Source: Opitutaceae bacterium
GTDB taxonomy: Bacteria > Verrucomicrobiota > Verrucomicrobiia > Opitutales > Opitutaceae
Length of the DNA: 11,022 nucleotides
Direction of reading: 5' to 3'
NCBI GenBank assembly: GCA_023269455.1
Contig: JAHFTG010000052.1
Location: 1-11,022, forward strand
Part shown: one piece after another, positions 1 through 6,454 of the stretch
How positions within the stretch are numbered: position 1 is the stretch's first letter
Layout of the letters: each line of letters opens with the position of its first letter
Translations under genes and position numbers: made by a program
The notes under the pieces: model-generated
The model's input: the letters and a program-made list of their open reading frames with translations, nothing else
What the model was told of the DNA's origin: nothing
Database searches by the model: none

Positions 1-16
1 TGTAAATCAGGTTCCC

Positions 17-32
17 GGCGGCATCAGCCGCC
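17..32. other. Small perfect hairpin (6-bp stem) in the upstream region
   Basis: GGCGGC at 17-22 pairs perfectly with GCCGCC at 27-32 around the loop ATCA. No T-tract follows, so it is not a standard intrinsic terminator. It may be the 3' end structure of a gene lying before the window, or part of a leader. I see no coding region that I can support in 1-195. Confidence 0.35.
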
Positions 33-76
33 CATCCGCTTAACGGTGGAGGCCATTGGCCGGAACTACTCCCAGA

Positions 77-98
77 GAATCGCCCCATTGGGCGATTC
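77..98. other. Perfect 9-bp inverted repeat before the Hsp70-like gene
   Basis: GAATCGCCC at 77-85 is the exact reverse complement of GGGCGATTC at 90-98, with the loop CATT. The centre lies about 108 bp before the ATG at 196. No U-run follows on either strand, which argues against an intrinsic terminator. A structured mRNA leader or a protein-binding site are the alternatives. The inverted repeat is seen directly; its role is unknown. Confidence 0.5.
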
Positions 99-195
99 CA
101 TTAGTGGTCAACAACTCCGACTCCGATTCCGTCTTCAGCCTCGTCTTCTCCGCGCATCCGCCTCCTTCTCCCCGTCCCTCTCTCCCGAGCACCTC

Positions 196-1473
196 ATGGA
201 CACGTTCATCTACGGCATCGATTTCGGCACCAGCAATTCCGCCGTCACCATCTGGAACGCCACCACGCGCTCCCTCCTCCGCGATCCCCGCATCGCCGGC
301 GTGGATGCCTCCTTCCTCTACTTCCCCTACACGACCAAGCGCATCGCCCCCGTCATCGGCAACGCCGCCAAACTCCGCTACGTCGAAGACGAGATGCGCG
401 GACGCTTCTTCCAGGCCGTCAAAACCATCCTGCCCTTTAGCACCTTCACCGAGACGGTCATCAACAACCAGACCTACCTCATCGAAGACCTCATCGCGCT
501 CTTCCTCCGCAACCTGAAGTCCAAGGCCGACGCCGTCACCGGCCAAGACGTGAAACGCGTCGTCCTCGGCCGCCCCGCCGTCTTCTCGACCGATCCCGCC
601 GAAGACCAGCTCGCCGAGCAACGCCTCCACCGCGCCGCCGTTCTCTCCGGCTTCACCGAGATCCATTTCCAATACGAGCCCATCGCCGCCGCCTTCGCCT
701 ACGAGTCCCGCATCACGAAACCCGAACGCGTCCTCGTCGGCGACTTCGGCGGCGGCACCTCCGACTTCACCGTCGTCCAGCTCGACCCCGCCCGCCAAGG
801 CCTCACCGACCGCATGCGCGACATCCTCGCCACCGGCGGCCTCCCCATCGCCGGCAACAAATACGACTCCGCCACCATGTGGCACAAAGTCACCCCGCGC
901 TTCGGCCGCGGCGCCACCTACGACAGCTGGGGCAAACAGATCGAAGTCCCCGATTCCCTCTACCGCACCATCTGCCAGTGGGACCAAATCGTCTTCCTCC
1001 GAAACGCCAAAAAAATGGACCTCCTCTGGCGCCTCGTCGGCCTCTCCAACGACCCGCCCGCCTTCGAACGTTTCCAAGCCCTCATCAAGGAAAACCAAGG
1101 CTTCGCCCTCTTCCAAAAAATCGAAGCCGCCAAGATCGCCCTCACCACCCGCGACTCCGCGCCCATCGTTTTCAACCACCCGCGCATCCCCATCGACCTC
1201 TCGCTCACCATCGCCGAGTTCAACCAAAATTCCGCCGACCTCACCGCGCAGATCACCGGCTACCTCGACACCTTCCTAGCCGATTCGAAAATCACGCCCG
1301 CGAGCATCGAAACGGTCTTCCTCACCGGCGGCACCTCCCTCATCCGCAGCCTCCGCACCGAGTTCGTGACCCGTTTCGGCCCCGAAAAAATCCGCGACGG
1401 CGAAGAATTCACCAGCGTAGCCGACGGCCTCGCCCTCAGCGCCCCGCTCTTCTTCCCCGAACTTCACAAGTAA
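196..1473 (+). CDS. YegD-like Hsp70-family ATPase without a substrate-binding domain
   Basis: A 425-residue protein of the actin/Hsp70 ATPase fold. Phosphate-1 motif DFGTSNS is at 9-15, a YEPIAAA segment at 160-166 (its Glu161 matches the catalytic Glu of DnaK), phosphate-2 motif DFGGGTSD at 183-190, a KIEAAKIALT helix at 308-317, and adenosine motif LTGGT at 376-380. The protein ends soon after at 425, so the C-terminal peptide-binding and lid domains of DnaK (about 640 residues) are absent. Length, YEP motif and the C-terminal EEFTSVADGLA pattern resemble E. coli YegD, an uncharacterised Hsp70 homologue. It is likely cytoplasmic, binding and hydrolysing ATP; the client is unknown. The ATG at 196 is chosen because the fold begins there. 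The frame stays open to an ATG at 46, but that adds only 50 low-complexity residues. No Shine-Dalgarno is visible. Confidence 0.88.
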   Translation: MDTFIYGIDFGTSNSAVTIWNATTRSLLRDPRIAGVDASFLYFPYTTKRIAPVIGNAAKLRYVEDEMRGRFFQAVKTILPFSTFTETVINNQTYLIEDLIALFLRNLKSKADAVTGQDVKRVVLGRPAVFSTDPAEDQLAEQRLHRAAVLSGFTEIHFQYEPIAAAFAYESRITKPERVLVGDFGGGTSDFTVVQLDPARQGLTDRMRDILATGGLPIAGNKYDSATMWHKVTPRFGRGATYDSWGKQIEVPDSLYRTICQWDQIVFLRNAKKMDLLWRLVGLSNDPPAFERFQALIKENQGFALFQKIEAAKIALTTRDSAPIVFNHPRIPIDLSLTIAEFNQNSADLTAQITGYLDTFLADSKITPASIETVFLTGGTSLIRSLRTEFVTRFGPEKIRDGEEFTSVADGLALSAPLFFPELHK

Positions 1474-1525
1474 CTCACCGATGATAAGCCGAAAGACCAA
1501 GTAACCCGGCCGCAGCCTTGTCCGT

Positions 1526-1552
1526 CATCCTGCCTCCATCCTGTTCATCCTG
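1526..1552. repeat. Three CATCCTG repeats in the intergenic region
   Basis: CATCCTG occurs at 1526-1532, 1537-1543 and 1546-1552, within the 152-bp gap between the Hsp70-like gene and the anti-sigma candidate. Tandem ATCCTGT-type words recur between genes in various bacterial genomes, as I recall it. No function is known to me. I see no clear terminator or promoter in the rest of this gap. Confidence 0.4.
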
Positions 1553-1625
1553 TCCAATACTCCGGCCAAATTGTCCCTCGCAACATTCGCCAAGGGATTC
1601 CGCCTCCGCCAACGTATCACCCGTC

Positions 1626-1961
1626 ATGAACGACCATGACCCGAAGCTCTCCCGTGTCCTAAAAATCTGGAAGCACGACCCCGCGCCCACTCCCGACTTC
1701 GCCAAGACCGTCTGGTCCCGCATCGACGCCCCCACTCAAGCCCCCGCCCCGTCGTTCTGCGCGCAACTCGTCCACTTCCCCGCCCGCCTTCCGCTTGCCG
1801 CCAGTTTCGCCGTGCTCCTCGCCGTGCTCGCCGGCACCGGCGCCGGCCTAGCGCTTAACCACTCCCGCGCCACCGATCACATGGCCGCCGCCTACGTCCG
1901 CTCCATCGATCCTCTCCAGATGACGGACGCCTCGAACGCCTCTCATTCGTCGCATTCGTGA
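1626..1961 (+). CDS. Short single-pass membrane protein, CnrY-like anti-sigma candidate
   Basis: A 111-residue protein. The N-terminal cytoplasmic part has two short amphipathic stretches, LSRVLKIWK (8-16) and FAKTVWSRI (25-33), separated by a Pro-rich HDPAPTP linker. One hydrophobic span follows at about 55-77, then a short outer tail with AYVRSIDP at 89-96. It has no HxxxCxxC zinc-binding anti-sigma motif. Its place, size and topology match CnrY of Cupriavidus, a small membrane anti-sigma factor that holds CnrH through a short N-terminal segment. The W-x-x-x-P-x-P-x-F-x-x-x-VW-x-RI pattern resembles small Verrucomicrobia proteins found near ECF sigma genes. The stop overlaps the next start by 4 bp (GTGA), so translation is probably coupled. 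The ATG at 1626 is preferred over an upstream GTG-type extension at 1518, which adds only low-complexity residues. Function is inferred from context. Confidence 0.7.
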   Translation: MNDHDPKLSRVLKIWKHDPAPTPDFAKTVWSRIDAPTQAPAPSFCAQLVHFPARLPLAASFAVLLAVLAGTGAGLALNHSRATDHMAAAYVRSIDPLQMTDASNASHSSHS

Positions 1962-2407
1962 AAACGTTCGCCCGCCTCAGTCTCCTCGCGCTCGCTGTCG
2001 CCGCCCTCGCCTTCGGCCTCACCCACTGGCTCGCCCCGCACCCACAAACCCCCGCCGACGAAATCACCTGGCTCACCTCCGAGTTCCACCTAACCACCGC
2101 CCAGACCGCCGCCATCGAAAAACTCCACGCCGCCTACGACCCCGTGTGCATGGAGCACTGCCGCCTCATCCGCGAAACCCGCACCCGCCTCATCTCCCTC
2201 AAAACCTCCACCCCTCGCGACGCCGCTGCCTACGCCGCCGCCGAGGCCGAGATGACCCACCTCAAAGGCATCTGCCACGACGCCACCCAAAAACACCTCG
2301 AAGCCGTCGCCGCGCAAATGTCCCCCGCCGAAGGCCGCCGCTTCCTCGTCCTCACCCTCCCGAAGCTCTCCGCCCAATCGCACGACGCCCCGCTCGACCC
2401 GCGATGA
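1958..2407 (+). CDS. Periplasmic CnrX/CpxP-like metal or thiol sensor, membrane-anchored
   Basis: A 149-residue protein starting at a GTG inside the GTGA overlap with the upstream gene. Residues 5-22 form an N-terminal signal anchor, and the remainder should lie in the periplasm as a helical hairpin bundle. Possible metal or redox ligands cluster as C64-M65-x-H67-C68 on one helix and C106-H107, H113 and M121 on a second. MSPAEGRRFL (121-130) resembles the end of the sensor domain in the CnrX/Spy/CpxP group. CnrX has about 148 residues and binds Ni/Co through His, Glu and Met; here cysteines seem to take a larger share. In the Cnr system the sensor controls the anti-sigma factor, and middle position in the operon fits that. 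Alternatives are a periplasmic chaperone or a thiol/redox sensor. The stop overlaps the sigma gene start (ATGA). Confidence 0.72.
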   Translation: MKTFARLSLLALAVAALAFGLTHWLAPHPQTPADEITWLTSEFHLTTAQTAAIEKLHAAYDPVCMEHCRLIRETRTRLISLKTSTPRDAAAYAAAEAEMTHLKGICHDATQKHLEAVAAQMSPAEGRRFLVLTLPKLSAQSHDAPLDPR

Positions 2408-2964
2408 CGGACGCCGCCCCGACGCCAACCGACGAAGCCCTCGCCACCGCCCTGTCCCAAGGCGATGACGATGCCCTCAACGTGCTCATGACGCGCTGGC
2501 AGCTTCCCCTGCGCGCCTTCCTCTACCGCATGCTCCAGAACGAGCATGACGCCCTCGACCTCGCGCAAGAAACCTTCGTCCGCATCTACCGCCACAGGGC
2601 CGCCTACCGCACAGGCGCGCGTTTCTCCACGTGGATGTTCCAGATCGCGCTCAACCTCGCCCGCGACCACGCCCGCCGCAGCACCCGCCGCCCGCTCGTC
2701 GCCCTCGACGCCGCACCCGATCACGCCGACACCCTCCCCTCCCCTGACTCCGACGCCCTCGCCACCGAACGCATGCTCACCGTCCGCGCCGCCATCGCCG
2801 AACTGCCCGGAGACCTCCGCGCCGCGCTCATCTTTTCCGAATACGACGACAAGTCCCACGCCGAGATCGCCGCCATCGTCGGCGCCACATCAAAAGCCGT
2901 CGAAACCCGACTCTACCGTGCCCGCGAGCTCCTCCGTAAAAAGCTCGCGAAGTTCATGTCCTGA
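2404..2964 (+). CDS. ECF-family RNA polymerase sigma factor (sigma-70 type)
   Basis: A 186-residue protein with the two ECF domains. Region 2 runs about 23-93, with DALDLAQETFVRIYRH in 2.1-2.2 and FSTWMFQIALNLARDHARR in 2.3-2.4 (promoter melting and -10 reading). Region 4 runs about 125-183, with ELPGDLRAAL, then a helix-turn-helix HAEIAAIVGATSKAVETRL and the RARELLRKKL tail (-35 reading). The linker is short and there is no C-terminal extension. The ATG at 2404 lies in an ATGA overlap with the sensor gene. This is the third gene of the anti-sigma/sensor/sigma order, as in cnrYXH. It should be held at the membrane by the 1626-1961 product until the sensor is triggered. Target promoters are not identifiable here; I found no convincing ECF promoter before 1626. 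Confidence 0.93.
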   Translation: MTDAAPTPTDEALATALSQGDDDALNVLMTRWQLPLRAFLYRMLQNEHDALDLAQETFVRIYRHRAAYRTGARFSTWMFQIALNLARDHARRSTRRPLVALDAAPDHADTLPSPDSDALATERMLTVRAAIAELPGDLRAALIFSEYDDKSHAEIAAIVGATSKAVETRLYRARELLRKKLAKFMS

Positions 2965-3051
2965 AATCTTCCGAAGGTAGGGCGTGACGGCTGGGCGCGC
3001 CGCGTATTTTTTGCGCCTTATGTGCTTTTTTGGGCCACTCCTCGGTGTCAT

Positions 3052-3068
3052 GTAGGTCTAAAGCCTAC
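3052..3068. other. Small inverted repeat just before the aldehyde dehydrogenase start
   Basis: GTAGG at 3052-3056 pairs with CCTAC at 3064-3068 around a 7-nt loop, ending 4 nt before the ATG at 3073. It occupies the place where a ribosome-binding site would lie and contains no Shine-Dalgarno sequence. It could damp translation or bind a regulator. The stem is short, so chance is possible. Confidence 0.3.
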
Positions 3069-3072
3069 TCTC

Positions 3073-4440
3073 ATGCCACTTGTATCCCAAAACCCCGCCA
3101 CCGGCCGCCTCATCAAACGCCACCGCGAGCACACCGCCAAGGAATCCGCCTCCGCGCTCGCCGCCGTCCACTCCGGTTTTCTCGGTTGGCGCGAACTCTC
3201 CCTCCCCGACCGCGCCCGCCACCTCACCGCCCTCGCCGCCACCCTCCGCGCGCAAAAGGAATCCCTCGCGCAACTCATCACCACCGAGATGGGCAAAACC
3301 CTCGTCATGTCCCGCCTCGAAATCGAAAAATGCGCCGCCTGCTGCGATTTTTACGCGAAACACGCCGCCCGTTTTCTCAAACCCCGGCGCCCGCTCGGCG
3401 CGCCAAAAAATGCCAAGGTCTTCTACGAACCCAGCGGTGTTATCCTCGCCGTCATGCCTTGGAACTATCCCTTCTGGCAACTCTTCCGCGCCGCCGCGCC
3501 CACCCTCATGGCGGGCAACACCCTCCTCCTCAAACACGCCTCGAATGTCTCAGGCTGCGCCCTCGCCATTGAGCGCCTCTTCACCGATGCCCGTCTCCCC
3601 GCAGGCCTCCTGCGCACGCTCCTCGTCTCTCCCAAAGCCCTCCCTCCGCTCATCGCCGATTCCCGCGTGCGTGGCGTCACCCTCACCGGCAGCACCGCCG
3701 CCGGCCGCCGTGTCGCCGCCCTCGCCGGCGCCGCCCTCAAACCCTGCGTCCTCGAACTCGGCGGCAGCGATCCCTACGTGGTTCTCGCCGACGCCGATCT
3801 CGACCACGCCGCCGAAATCTGCGCCCAGGCCCGCCTCGTCAACGGCGGTCAGAGCTGCATCGGCGCCAAGCGTTTCATCGTTGTCGAATCCGTCCTCGCC
3901 GCCTTCACCGAAAAATTCCTCGCCCGCCTGAAAACCCGCCGCGTCGGCGACCCCACGCTCCCCGAATTCCACCTCGGCCCGCTCGCCCGCGCCGACCTCC
4001 GCGACGAACTCCACGCCCAAGTCCAAAAAAGCCTTAAAAAGGGAGCCAAACTCCTCCTCGGCGGCACGCTGCCAAAAGGCCGCGGGTTCTACTACCCCGT
4101 CACGGCGCTCGCCAACGTCCGCCCCGGCATGCCTGCCCACGACGAAGAACTCTTCGGCCCCGTCGCCTCCATCATCGCCGCCAAGGACGAAGCCGATGCC
4201 CTCCGCATTGCCAACGACACCACCTTCGGCCTCGGCGCAGCCGTCTTCACGCGCGACCGCAAACACGGCGCCGCCATCGCCCGCGAGCGCCTCGACGCCG
4301 GCATGGTTTTTGTAAACGACTTCGTCCGCTCCGACCTTTCGCTCCCCTTCGGCGGCGTTAAAGAGTCCGGCTACGGCCGCGAACTCGGCGAGGTAGGCAT
4401 CCACGCCTTCGTCAACATCAAGACCGTCTGGATGAAATAA
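3073..4440 (+). CDS. NAD(P)-dependent succinate-semialdehyde-type dehydrogenase
   Basis: A 455-residue aldehyde dehydrogenase of the short SSADH class (like E. coli Sad/YneI and mycobacterial GabD1). It starts with the usual NPATG. Visible parts are: oxyanion Asn131 in PWNYP, nucleotide-binding Lys154 in LLKHAS, GSTAAG at 207-212 in the Rossmann fold, Glu228 in LELGG, catalytic Cys262 in GGQSC, and Glu359 in EELFGP. All expected catalytic residues are present. Ser157 at the cofactor site would suit NADP, as in the cyanobacterial enzyme I recall; this is inference. The likely reaction is oxidation of succinate semialdehyde to succinate in the cytoplasm, from GABA breakdown or a 2-oxoglutarate bypass. 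No gabT or decarboxylase lies beside it, so the substrate is not proved. The ATG at 3073 is chosen over an upstream GTG at 3022 because NPATG normally sits near residue 7. Confidence 0.87.
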   Translation: MPLVSQNPATGRLIKRHREHTAKESASALAAVHSGFLGWRELSLPDRARHLTALAATLRAQKESLAQLITTEMGKTLVMSRLEIEKCAACCDFYAKHAARFLKPRRPLGAPKNAKVFYEPSGVILAVMPWNYPFWQLFRAAAPTLMAGNTLLLKHASNVSGCALAIERLFTDARLPAGLLRTLLVSPKALPPLIADSRVRGVTLTGSTAAGRRVAALAGAALKPCVLELGGSDPYVVLADADLDHAAEICAQARLVNGGQSCIGAKRFIVVESVLAAFTEKFLARLKTRRVGDPTLPEFHLGPLARADLRDELHAQVQKSLKKGAKLLLGGTLPKGRGFYYPVTALANVRPGMPAHDEELFGPVASIIAAKDEADALRIANDTTFGLGAAVFTRDRKHGAAIARERLDAGMVFVNDFVRSDLSLPFGGVKESGYGRELGEVGIHAFVNIKTVWMK

Positions 4441-4482
4441 GCGCTCTGCTCCATCCATTGGCGGAACAAGTCGCCGCTTCTC

Positions 4483-4833
4483 TCACTTCCCCGTCAAGGG
4501 ATTCGGCAGGGACGAACCCGTCGATTGTAAAATCTCTTCCAAAATCCCCTTATCATCGAAGATAAAAGTGACGTCGGAGCGTTCGTTTTTCGAGAAAGGC
4601 GTCCCGCCGATTTTCTGGTATTTATAGACGAGCACCTGCTTGCCGCCCTCCAATTTGATATCCTGCGGCCCGCCCAGTGCCGCCACGACTTCCGCCTTGG
4701 TTGTTTTGCCCTTGATGAACGAGGCGAGTTGCTCGCTGGAAACTTTCGTCCCCTGCACATAATCGAGCGAAGAACATCCCGAAAGGCTCCAAAGCGCAAA
4801 AGCCAGCACAGTATATTTGAGCAACGATTTCAC
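4483..4833 (-). CDS. BamE/SmpA-like small outer-membrane lipoprotein
   Basis: A 116-residue protein with a lipoprotein signal: KSLLKYTVLAFALWSLSGC, with lipobox LSGC and lipidated Cys20. The following Ser-Ser gives no Asp retention signal, so the outer membrane is likely. The mature part has a BamE/SmpA-type fold signature: a KGKTTKAEVVAALGGP helix (41-56), then strands VLVYKY (67-72) and SDVTFIFDDKGILEEI (86-101). BamE belongs to the beta-barrel assembly machine, but many unrelated lipoproteins share this domain, and here there is no bam context. It uses a GTG start; the overlapping ATG at 4835 reads straight into a stop. It is the last of three close minus-strand genes, 17 nt after its neighbour. 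It converges with the aldehyde dehydrogenase across a 42-nt gap. Confidence 0.78.
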   Translation of the reverse strand: MKSLLKYTVLAFALWSLSGCSSLDYVQGTKVSSEQLASFIKGKTTKAEVVAALGGPQDIKLEGGKQVLVYKYQKIGGTPFSKNERSDVTFIFDDKGILEEILQSTGSSLPNPLTGK

Positions 4834-4850
4834 ATTATTTTCAGCTTAGA

Positions 4851-5303
4851 TTATCTGGAGAATTCAAACACATTGCCGCAGCGCATGCAGGAAAAAGATC
4901 GCTGCCAGCGGGCATACTCCAACGGGAATTCCGTTTTATTATATTCGATGAGACTTCGCACCTTTTTGATGCAAAAATAAGTGATAACACCAAATATAAG
5001 ACCCGATATAAACCCCTTCAAGGTTCCCTCAAAAATGCCCAGCACAGGCAAGGCCGCCAGAATTGTTGTCCCGATCCAGCCAGCCACATTTTTCGGGCTC
5101 GGTGGGGCCGCTTTCTGCGCACTTACATTTTGATGCGTCCCGTGGGTGGTGCCGGTGGCACCGCCGATGCCAACGGAACCGTTGCTGCCCAAGCCCACGC
5201 CAACACTGGTTGATTTGGTCTGCACATGCGTCGTGCCTTGGTCGAAGAGCACCGAGAGGCTCGTTACATTATCACTGTTACATTGAGTGCATTGGAGGTT
5301 CAT
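4851..5303 (-). CDS. Membrane protein with CxxC zinc knuckles at both ends
   Basis: A 150-residue protein of no named family that I can give. It has a CTQC knuckle at 5-8 and a CMRCG knuckle at 139-143, which together could make one four-Cys zinc ribbon. Between them are a Gly/Ser/Thr-rich stretch (33-58), a PPSP segment (67-70) and two hydrophobic spans at about 74-92 and 96-113. The two spans bring both ends to the same side, presumably the cytoplasm. The combination of knuckle, Gly/Thr-rich stretch, APP, membrane hairpin and W-x-x-SFxCxRCG resembles an uncharacterised bacterial family I have seen elsewhere. The gene is AT-rich (4921-4980 is 20/60 G+C) and sits 19 nt after the PEP-CTERM gene. 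A zinc role is inferred from the cysteines only. Confidence 0.75.
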   Translation of the reverse strand: MNLQCTQCNSDNVTSLSVLFDQGTTHVQTKSTSVGVGLGSNGSVGIGGATGTTHGTHQNVSAQKAAPPSPKNVAGWIGTTILAALPVLGIFEGTLKGFISGLIFGVITYFCIKKVRSLIEYNKTEFPLEYARWQRSFSCMRCGNVFEFSR

Positions 5304-5322
5304 AATTTAAAAGTGAATAGGT

Positions 5323-6282
5323 TTAACGTAGCGAAAGATGCTTTCTGTAAAAAGCCGCGCCGATTGCCAGAAAGCCGAAAATCAGTCCATAGGTGGCGGG
5401 CTCGGGGATGGCGGCGGCGTAGAAGCCAAGGTCGGACATGAGGGCGAGATCGAGATTGGTGTAGCCCAAACGCTCACCCGTGGTGAGGTTGTTTAGCATG
5501 AGAGGGTCCTGCGGTGTGCCTCCAGCACTGGTGACCGTATTGAAGTTACCGGTGTCGTAGATGCTGGCCCCGGCGTCCAGGCTCAGGGTAGCGCTACCGT
5601 TGTTGGCGGGCTTGATGGTGTTGCTGACGTAGTCGCCAGATACGTTGAGCTTGCTGTTAAATTGGTCGCTGAGGCCGAAACCGAGGGCGTTATTGATTCC
5701 GATAAGCGCTTGGGTCACGAAATCATACTGACTGGCACCGGGGCCGGTCGTGGTGCCAAAGGACCAATTTACGTTCGGGTTGAACGAAATCGAGCCGCCC
5801 CAAGGGGCGCTCACAAGCCCCGTATTACGGTCAAGAAGCTGTGAGAAGAAGATGTTGCTGCCAGAGTGAGCCCCGACGTCTCCAGAGCTAGAGAAAGACA
5901 GTCCGTTTCCGCCGACCATGTGGCTAATGGGGTCGTTGTTGATGGTGTCGGGATAAGTAACAGCGTTGTTGCCTGCGCCGACGTAGATCACGAAGGTGTT
6001 GGCGGCAATGGATTGGCCTATCTGAAGGGTATATTGGGCGGTCGAAGGGTTGTAGAAGATCGCGGTGTAGCTGTTGCTGCCGCCGACGGGGATGGCGGAC
6101 ATATTGCTGTCGATGGTGCTCTCAACGATGCTGGCGGCGTAGTTGAGTGCGGCTACGGCTTGGGCGTTGCCGGAAAAGAAGCCAGTGCTATCGAGGCTGT
6201 AATCGAACTGGATGGTCAAAGCGCAGAGCTTCGACACCAAAAGCACAGGCAAAATGAGGACGGTTTTTCTAAAAAAATTCAT
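5323..6282 (-). CDS. PEP-CTERM secreted protein with a degenerate metalloprotease-like domain
   Basis: A 319-residue exported protein. Residues 1-21 are a signal peptide, cleavage likely near LCA-L. The end is a textbook PEP-CTERM sorting signal: IPEP at 292-295, a hydrophobic span (298-312) and a basic tail FYRKHLSLR. Such signals are processed by an exosortase, which must be encoded elsewhere. The core is Gly/Asn/Ser-rich. ISFNPNVNWSFG (165-176), DFVTQALIGINNALGFG (187-203) and NLDLALMSDLGF (276-287) line up, from memory, with zinc metalloproteases of PEP-CTERM genomes that read DFLSVALHEIGHALGF and end in an LDLAALxDIG motif. Here HEIGH has become IGINN at 194-198, removing both His ligands and the catalytic Glu. 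It is therefore probably a non-catalytic relative with a binding or structural role outside the cell. It is first of three close minus-strand genes and diverges from the response regulator. Confidence 0.85.
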   Translation of the reverse strand: MNFFRKTVLILPVLLVSKLCALTIQFDYSLDSTGFFSGNAQAVAALNYAASIVESTIDSNMSAIPVGGSNSYTAIFYNPSTAQYTLQIGQSIAANTFVIYVGAGNNAVTYPDTINNDPISHMVGGNGLSFSSSGDVGAHSGSNIFFSQLLDRNTGLVSAPWGGSISFNPNVNWSFGTTTGPGASQYDFVTQALIGINNALGFGLSDQFNSKLNVSGDYVSNTIKPANNGSATLSLDAGASIYDTGNFNTVTSAGGTPQDPLMLNNLTTGERLGYTNLDLALMSDLGFYAAAIPEPATYGLIFGFLAIGAAFYRKHLSLR

Positions 6283-6351
6283 GGCGGGAGTGTGGTTAAC
6301 TGGCTACCCACAAAGCGTCCGCCACCACTACTAACGTAGCGAAACTGCATT

Positions 6352-6398
6352 TTACCTTTGGAGAGGTAAGAACAAGCATCCCAATCGTGGCTCACGAT
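6352..6398. promoter_or_regulatory. Two inverted repeats in the divergent intergenic region
   Basis: The 172-bp gap between the PEP-CTERM gene (-) and the response regulator (+) holds two perfect inverted repeats. TTACCT at 6352-6357 faces AGGTAA at 6364-6369 with a 6-nt gap. ATCGTG at 6384-6389 faces CACGAT at 6393-6398 with a 3-nt gap. The second has the size and symmetry of a dimeric helix-turn-helix site. Either could serve the adjacent NarL-type regulator, though neither matches an operator I know. No convincing -35/-10 pair was found in the gap. Confidence 0.4.
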
Positions 6399-6454
6399 AA
6401 CATCATCTTGGGAATGCCCTTGAGCAAATATCACAAATCGACAGCGTTCCGCCG

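Noticed and set aside
40..1227. A 395-codon open frame antisense to the Hsp70-like gene
   Set aside because: It is a shadow of C-ending codons on the other strand. The product is an unnatural Gly/Glu/Asp/Ala-rich string with no motif, while the + frame has clear Hsp70 motifs.
2230..2859. A 209-codon open frame antisense to the sensor and sigma genes
   Set aside because: Gly/Glu/Val-rich shadow crossing two recognised genes, with no domain.
2992..3016. GC-rich stretch followed by TATTTTTT, as a terminator after the sigma gene
   Set aside because: GGCGC and GCGCC can pair, but the T-run lies inside the loop rather than after the stem.
3022..3072. GTG start at 3022 for the aldehyde dehydrogenase
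   Set aside because: It adds 17 residues before the family's usual opening, and an ATG sits at the expected place.
3550..4458. A 302-codon open frame antisense to the aldehyde dehydrogenase
   Set aside because: Same codon-bias shadow; the + frame carries every catalytic residue.
4441..4482. Possible bidirectional terminator between the converging genes
   Set aside because: Only a 4-bp GC stem can be drawn and there is no T-run.
5324..6344. Exact 13-mer TAACGTAGCGAAA at 5324-5336 and 6332-6344, flanking the PEP-CTERM gene
   Set aside because: About one 13-mer repeat is expected by chance in 11 kb. One copy overlaps the end of the coding region, and no transposase or inverted ends are present. 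Worth noting only because it brackets one gene.
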